DNA from: Mytilus californianus
Taxonomy: Eukaryota; Mollusca; Bivalvia; Mytilida; Mytilidae
NCBI RefSeq assembly: GCF_021869535.1
Contig: NW_026262668.1
Coordinates: 69,399,558 to 69,463,557, forward strand
Length of the DNA: 64,000 nt
Direction of reading: 5' to 3'
Positions 58,520 to 64,000 of this stretch are shown piece after piece; the first letter of the stretch is position 1; each line of letters begins with the position of its first letter. The notes under the pieces were generated by a model. It did no database searches and was not told the DNA's origin. It saw only the letters and a program-made list of their open reading frames with translations. A program made the position numbers and the translations under genes.

Positions 58520-59029
58520 CTGTGCTATTGTGGAAGACCGTGGATTGGATAGACATCTCCAGAATTTACTTCGCAGGTTAAGCGACTGATCGGAAGGATT
58601 ACTAACGTCCAAATCACTTTTGCTATCGCTGGTATTCAGTGATATATGTCCCTGAGTGAATTCACTTCCCTCGTCCAAAGTTCTACGAAGATTCTGTATG
58701 ACTATGTCATCATTGCTATATTTAACATAGGTAGAATAGCAACATTCGGAGATTGCACTGACTGAGAGTCCCCAGTAACGTAATTCCTGATGCCATAATC
58801 CACTACAAACATGACTTGGAAAATGAAGAATGTCATTTCGATAAAAATCTAAGATTGTATTAAATAAATCTGGATTACGATCAAAGAAGTAGTAATTTTT
58901 GCGTTTCCGATAATATGGAGAGCTGTCACTCAGAGAACCAAGTTTGGTAGTAGGATATTTGCTTAAGGTTTCACGAAATGTAACAAATAATGTCCCTCCA
59001 ACATTCAATGTTATTTCATCTTCCTCCAT
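58520..59029 (-). CDS. Voltage-gated K+ channel, exon 1: T1 tetramerisation domain
   Basis: The start is chosen at 59029 (MEEDEITLNVGGTLFVTF), because the T1 fold begins at once. An in-frame ATG seven codons upstream is possible. The 170 codons end at the phase 0 donor CAG|GTAATT. T1 signatures are ITLNVGGT, YPTTKLGSL, YYFFDRNPDLFNTILDFYR. The zinc motif H-x5-C-x20-C-C is exact (His69, Cys75, Cys96, Cys97), which places the subunit with the non-Shaker (Kv2/3/4 or silent-subunit-like) channels. A Ser/Asp-rich linker (HISLNTSDSKSDLDVSN) joins T1 to S1. No lesion seen, so the gene appears functional. A more precise subfamily cannot be fixed by eye. Confidence 0.92.
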
Positions 59030-59059
59030 TCTAAATAAATACCAACACACACCAGTATC

Positions 59060-59900
59060 GATCCTTCTTACACAACGTTGACATTTTATCTAATTAGAAC
59101 ACAGAGCAAGCTAATAGCACTATCGCTAACAGCTCAAGCAAATGAAATATTTATTGATTAATCTAAGCAAAAGCAATGTCCTGACACCAAACAGTGACAC
59201 CTGTAGTTAATGTATCTATTAAAAAGAAACCGGTGAGAGCTGCACAGACTAATGAAACATGAAAAATGTATCAGCTACGTCAACGTGTGTATGACCATTA
59301 AGAAAAAGGCAATAGCGATAATGCGTTTATATAGACGCGTCATCACTTTTATATCAGAAAAATAGATTTTTGCATGTAAAACTGTACCATCCAGACATTT
59401 AATTTCAGAATATATTAAAGTTTAATCATAAAAAGGAGTAAATAAATATATATAAAAAACATTTTACCAAAACATCTGGTTATTGTTTTTTTTTTCAGTA
59501 AAATAAATTTCGTTTGTCCCAGAGACATAATAAATTAGAGGCAACAGTAATTAACCGATATTCAAATCTCATAAATTCATAAAGGCGATACAAATCAAGG
59601 TTAAAAACAAACACTGAGGGAATCGAATGAACGTCAAAACGAGCGACATCTGTTAAGTCGACAGGATAAGCGTCGTTCTATGCATGCAGTACCCACCATG
59701 TGAATCAACAATTGTCACAATTGGAAATCCCTTGTATCATCACATCTTTTAAATGGAAATGTTTTCATTAAGAACATAACATTTGTAATCAAATTTCTGT
59801 GGATTAATTTTCGTGAAACCGAAATTTAAAACTCGCCGCTTTTTACGTCCATTGTGCTCATTTATAGACCTATTTCATTGGCAATATTACAGATAGTATA
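59060..59900. other. Upstream region of the K+ channel, no gene
   Basis: It should hold the channel promoter and 5' untranslated region on the minus strand. I see no clear core promoter elements and no other gene. Confidence 0.35.
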
Positions 59901-59901
59901 A

Positions 59902-60762
59902 ATGCTTTATATATCAATTTTCGATATCAAGATGCAGTTCACAGACGTCACCATGGACACGATGTCGTCTGATAAGGCAGGTGTCCCCTCATCACCAGAC
60001 ATGACAAATATCCCAAAAATGACTCATTCAGATCATCATACTAGTGACAATAGCAATAGTACACATACACAGCCATGTTCAGTTCTCCTTAAAGACATTT
60101 TGGATTTTGATGTCTCTGAACAACTATCTGAACAGTCTTACTTTACTAGAAGTTACGATGATCTGAATTGTAAATCTATAAATGTCGTCTACGGATTAGA
60201 GTGTAACCTTTGTGGATTGGTTTACGTCGGTGAAACGAAAGGAAGGCTTAACAAACGTATGTGCGGCCATAGATCAGATATCAACCTCAATGCAAACGAC
60301 ATTCTGTACCAGCATTTTAATCAGCCTGATCATTCCATCGTTTCTATGACAGTTCGTATAATAGAAAAAATATACCACAAGACTAACAATCCTCAACTTG
60401 CAACGCCTCTCCGTAGACAAAAAGAGGACTACTGGATTCGACAATTGGGAACTGCGACACCATATGGTTGCAATGACAAAATTGATGGTATAGGTATTCT
60501 ATCTAGTCCTTCCTGTAGCTCGGTGAATGTGATGAATATTTTCAACTCTGCTACTCGACGTAGACGCAGTCATGGTCATCGTCATTATACATCACCTACT
60601 ATGCATGATGTCTCTATTAATGACTTGCTGCCATTTATACAAAAGCCGTTAGGTATTCATCACATTCGCACGAAACTGTATTCATTACCCCTTTCAAAAC
60701 TTCATTCTCTGTTCAATTTATGTTCGGAAACCACTGTTACAAACCCTCATTCAAACCAATAA
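59902..60762 (+). pseudogene. N-terminal GIY-YIG endonuclease part of the PLE
   Basis: The 286-codon frame begins at ATG 59902 (a second ATG at 59932 is equally plausible). It has a Ser/Thr/Asp-rich head, then the nuclease: SINVVYGLECNLCGLVYVGE, where VYG and VYVGET stand for the GIY and YIG elements, and LNKRMCGHRSDINL. ILYQHFNQPDHSI, then IEKIYHKTNN and ED.WI..LGTATPYGCND complete it. Cys-x2-Cys with the two following His fits the CCHH motif of PLE nucleases. After it come a basic stretch (ATRRRRSHGHRHY) and the start of the linker. The frame ends at 60762 by a frameshift; the continuing sense is in the frame of 60720-61109. Confidence 0.85.
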
Positions 60763-61109
60763 AACTTACAACTATCATTTCGGATATTGCAAGTCACAGA
60801 CTTTTCAAACCAGTTCGCATTGGAAAAGATGAAAAAGAGAAAAGATTTTTTCTTAAACTTTCCTTTGCCAACAAAGGTCTCGATGGCGTCAACTTAGGCA
60901 ATATCCTTCATCATAAATTAGTTCAGTCAAAAATACCTCCTTATTTTAAAGATCTGTCTGTACCAATAATTTCTTATACCTATACCAAACCAATTGCAAC
61001 ACTTACCAAAGAGGAAATCCTGGATAATCATAGGTCTGTTCTATGTTCCTTTGGAATTTCAACCAAAGATGAAGAACTGGATCTTCCATCAATGTATTGG
61101 ATACCTTAA
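60720..61109 (+). pseudogene. PLE linker and RT start, with in-frame internal deletion
   Basis: Reads LTTIISDIASHRLFKPVRI, FFLKLSFANKGLDGVNLGNI, PIISYTYTKPIAT, then directly LTKEEILDNHRSVL and LDLPSMYWIP before TAA. The CxC linker, GHV.TGDL block and PADKA block seen in the 39364 element are absent between KPIAT and LTKEE, so roughly 500 bp has been lost without changing frame. The TAA at 61107 replaces a Lys codon before LHKCPYKQ. Confidence 0.7.
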
Positions 61110-61117
61110 CTACATAA

Positions 61118-61555
61118 GTGTCCTTACAAACAACGGTTTTTGCTGGGTCTTCCAAGTGCTCCACGAAACCTCTTTCTAAATTATTAACATCTATTCTATC
61201 AGCAATCAAAGCCGGGCTCCAAAGTTATTGTGAATCTGCCTATTCTAGAGGTGGCGTGAATCAGATGTGGATACTAAAAAATTCCAAAGATCTTTTAGAG
61301 TACATACAATCTAAGACTCTCTCATCTTGCAATAGTATTAAAACATTTGATTTTTCTACACTTTACACAAGTATTCCCCATTCCAAACTAAAAGACAAAT
61401 TGAAAGAGTTGGTTTTACTTTGTTTCATTAAAAAGAATGGCGAACGTAGATACAAGTATCTTGTCTTGGGGAGGGATAAATCCTACTTTGTAAAGAATCA
61501 CTCTGATTCAAACAAAAAATTCTCTGAAACTGACATTATCAAGATGCTTGATTGA
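61118..61555 (+). pseudogene. PLE RT fingers and palm part
   Basis: FAGSSKCSTKPLSKLLTSIL, YSRGGVNQMWILKNSKD, IKTFDFSTLYTSIPHSKL (first catalytic block) and KKFSETDIIKMLD, ending at TGA 61553-61555. The following RT block is in another frame. The same break, at the same base, is present in the 16296 copy. Confidence 0.85.
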
Positions 61556-62184
61556 CAACATATTTGTTACGTTTAGAAGGACATGTTTTCCAACAGACTG
61601 TCGGAATTCCAATGGGAACCAATTGTGCCTCTCTTTTTGCCGACTTGTTTCTTTATTATTATGAGGCTGACTTCATACAGGAACTTCTTAGGAAGAAAGA
61701 TAAGAAGTTAGCAATATCCTTTAACTCTACGTTCCGCTATATAGATGATGTTCTTTCACTAAATAATACAAAATTTGGTGACTATGTTGAACGAATCTAT
61801 CCCATCGAACTAGAGATAAAGGATACTACAGATACAGTTAAGTCTGCCTCATATCTTGACTTACATCTAGAAATTGACAATGAGGGTCGGTTGAAAACAA
61901 AACTTTACGACAAAAGAGATGATTTCAGCTTCCCAATTGTGAACTTTCAATTTCTATGTAGCAACATTCCAGCAGCGCCTGCATACGGAGTATATATCTC
62001 CCAATTGATACGATATTCCCGGGCTTGTGTTTCCTATCATGATTTCCTTGATAGAGGATTGCTGCTCACAAGGAAGCTATTAAGCCAAGAGTTCCAAATG
62101 GTGAAGTTGAAATCATCCCTTCGTAAATTTTACGGACGCCATAACGAGTTGGTTGACCGTTATGGACAACCGTTTCACAGATGA
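61552..62184 (+). pseudogene. PLE RT catalytic core and thumb
   Basis: VFQQTVGIPMGTNCASLFAD, LLRKKDKKLAISFN, FRYIDDVLSLNN (catalytic Asp pair), YLDLHLEIDNEGRLKTKLYD, KRDDFSFPIVNFQFLC, GVYISQLIRYSRAC and LKSSLRKFYGRHNELVDRYG. A one-base deletion near 62165 compared with the 16296 copy truncates the last dozen residues. Confidence 0.9.
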
Positions 62185-62520
62185 TATCGGATATGTTCCT
62201 TATGTCGTAACTACAATACCCTTCCCTTTTCACGAAGGTGACTTACCGAATTAGACTATTTACCGGATTTGTAATAACATAAGCAACACTACTGGTGCCA
62301 CATGTGGAGCAGGATCTGCTTATCCTTCCGGAGCACCTGAGATCTCCCCAGATTTTGGTGGGGTTCGTGTTGCTTAGTCTTTAGTTTTCTATATTGTGTC
62401 ATCTGTACTATTATTTGTCTGTTTGTCTTTTTATTTTTGGCCATGGCGTTGTCAGTTAGTTTTCGATCTATGAGTTTGACTGTCCCTCTGGTATCTTTTG
62501 TCACAAGTTCAATGCATACA

Positions 62521-63085
62521 CAATTTTATCAAAATCCGGAATATCGCCCATGTAAGCATTCTTTACCTTCATATGCACAACTGTATTTCGTACTTGTGAG
62601 AGACTAAACTAAAACATTAAATCTTTATACCGTCATTCATAATTTGACGGGTCATGTTGCTAAGTACAGCACTCTCTTAGTTATGTTAATAATTTTATTG
62701 AATACTAGTATCATATATGTAGTTATAAGCAGTGAAAATTAAACATTTTCTTGTCATTTGGAGAAAAACAAATATCTTTGCGAATTGTGGTTGCACTGAT
62801 ATGCGCTAGCACTTTATATAAAGTTCAGGTATAACCACGTATACAGAGAAAAATAGTTAACTGAGTATTCAAGTTGTTAAAAAAATGTGTCTTCTTGTTG
62901 GGTTGTGATGGATGCCCAGTATTAATATTTTAACCTTGTTGATGAGATTCTAAAGATATTCTATTATATATATTTTATAAACCGAATACTTTGCAGCGAC
63001 GGGAATATTTGGTTTATTATGGATTACAGATTAAATCAAATATTAATCAACACTTCGTTCATCATGATTTTGTAAAAAAATAAAA
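62521..63085. other. No supported gene
   Basis: AT-rich; no domain, RNA or recognised repeat. Confidence 0.4.
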
Positions 63086-63099
63086 ATAATTTGTTAAAT

Positions 63100-63520
63100 T
63101 ATGTACTTTGTATCGATCTGATGAGTTAAGCCTTTTTCAATTGATTTTTATAGTTTGTTCTTATGTTGTGCTGTTACCACTGTCCCAGGTCTTGGGAGGG
63201 TTGAGCGCTCACAAACATGTTAAACCCGCCACATTCTTTATGTGCCTGTCCTAAGTCAGGAACTTGTAGTTCAGTGGTTGTGGTTGGTTCATGTCTGTCA
63301 TATTTGTTTTTCGTAAATAGTTTTGTTACAAATTAGTCCGTTAGTTTTCACAATTGAAATGTTTCATACTTTTCATGTTGGGGCCTTTTACACGGTTTGG
63401 GGTTTTCTCATTGTTGAAGGCCGTACGGTTGCCTTTAATTGCTTACATATACTTCATTTGAACTAGATTGGATAGTTGTCTTATTTGCATTCATACCACA
63501 TCTCCTTATTTTCATATTAA
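63100..63520 (+). repeat. Common dispersed repeat A, copy 7 (long form)
   Basis: TTTGTATCGATCTGATGAGTTAA, CTCACAAACATGTTAAACCCGCC, GTGCCTGTCCTAAGTCAGGAAC, TTGTTGAAGGCCGTACGGTTGCC; collinear with 22150-22600. Confidence 0.85.
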
Positions 63521-64000
63521 CATGTTTATTGAAGAAAATGAATCTCAAAAATATTGTATTAGATTCTCTTCTGATATTGTTTGAAATGCAAAAACAATCT
63601 GGTTGGGTTTATTTTTAAGGCAAAATACAAGTATATGTAATTGAATGATATTTCTATATTTAAAATTTTGCATGGATGCATTTTGAACTTGTTAAAATGC
63701 CTCTGAATTGCTAAAACAGATACACAATAATCATGTTTACCTCAAGTGATACAGTCAATACACAGAATTGCAAAATAGAGGCATACATGTATAGAATGAT
63801 CAAATTGAAGTGCTGTAAAGTTAAAAAGTTTTCGCGTTAAATTTCGATCTCTTAAAATCATGTACTAAGTATTTTTTTTCTTGAAATTATATGTTATTGG
63901 TTGGGACATTCTAATCCTATTTATATCAACATTTAAGGGAACACTTACTCACATGAACTCAGACTGAAATGACCAATGTTACTGATAAATAAATCCTTAA
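63521..64000. other. No supported gene
   Basis: AT-rich end of window with no recognised feature. Confidence 0.4.

Larger units (their letters stand above)
59902..62520 (+). mobile_element. Naiad-type Penelope-like retroelement, internally deleted
   Basis: The element reads on the plus strand with an N-terminal GIY-YIG nuclease, then RT, then a 3' tail of about 335 bp (62185-62520) that matches the tail of the 16296 copy. The nuclease-before-RT order is the permuted arrangement of the Naiad/Chlamys PLE group. Frame breaks lie near 60740, at TAA 61107-61109, near 61130, at TGA 61553-61555 and near 62165, so the copy is dead. The 5' end is not defined; it lies upstream of or at 59902. Confidence 0.85.

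Noticed and set aside
59902..60762. Stand-alone GIY-YIG homing-type nuclease gene
   Set aside because: It runs directly into PLE linker and RT text and shares the element's 3' tail structure.
61553..61555. TGA in the 59902 PLE as a selenocysteine codon
   Set aside because: The downstream sense is in another frame, so this TGA results from a frame break. Other lesions in this copy include a TAA.
62185..62520. SECIS element in the tail of the 59902 family
   Set aside because: ATGA occurs near CTATGAGTTTGAC but no pairing partner with AA and NGAN at the right spacing was found.

Overview
The window looks like nuclear DNA of a bivalve mollusc, most likely a mussel (Mytilidae). The reasons are AT-rich sequence, spliced genes with GT..AG introns, tRNA-derived SINEs, Penelope-like retroelements (PLEs) with GIY-YIG nucleases, and many dispersed repeats of a kind I recognise from Mytilus. 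The species call is inference from memory; no search was run.

Host genes. (1) A two-exon voltage-gated potassium channel on the minus strand (58520-59029 and 53096-53953) reads as intact, about 455 aa, with a zinc-type T1 domain and a TVGYGD filter. (2) A three-exon carbohydrate sulfotransferase on the plus strand (36452-36530, 46275-46593, 47570-48269) has matching splice phases. It carries a TAA at the position of the PAPS-loop serine. Its first intron (9.7 kb) holds PLEs and foldback elements. (3) A minus-strand gene at 9837-15054 joins a Mutator-like transposase domain, a YqaJ/lambda-exonuclease-like nuclease and a small Tudor-like C-terminal domain. It is broken by a missing middle section, a nonsense codon, a SINE-like insertion with a 4-bp target duplication, and a frameshift. 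(4) A decayed coiled-coil coding fragment lies at 219-934.

Mobile DNA. PLEs occur at 16296-17283 (minus, 5' truncated), 39364-41332 (minus), 45487-45870 (fragment), 52354-52533 (fragment) and 59902-62520 (plus). Tail fragments lie at 51897-51975 and 57105-57262. The 59902 copy has its GIY-YIG nuclease at the N-terminus, the permuted order of the Naiad clade. The 39364 copy has two in-frame TGA codons, both at positions where related elements carry conserved cysteines (the CxC linker motif and the end of an N-terminal RT block). A SECIS-like stem-loop sits in its 3' flank at 39177-39219. It is therefore a candidate selenocysteine-coding retroelement and is the main finding.

DNA transposons include a 2.76-kb CACTA-ended element (6842-9601) nested in a (CGA)n tract of another repeat, and a decayed Tc1/mariner copy (25943-27575) inside a larger inverted-repeat structure. 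Two foldback elements have 3-bp target duplications (19880-21305 and 23765-24853), and a nested foldback with ACTCGG motifs lies at 32305-33856. There are several short palindromes.

Other repeats: a 539-bp tandem satellite (3537-5188) with an isolated inverted copy at 32646-32840; a 600-bp dispersed repeat (20209-20806, 28228-28822, partial at 3129-3265); 150-bp tandem arrays at 6225-6790 and 21428-22080; a 31-35-bp minisatellite at 35925-36350 just upstream of the sulfotransferase start; and at least seven copies of one common dispersed repeat. Long stretches (29103-32150, 48400-51890, 62520-63090) show nothing I can name apart from the repeats listed.
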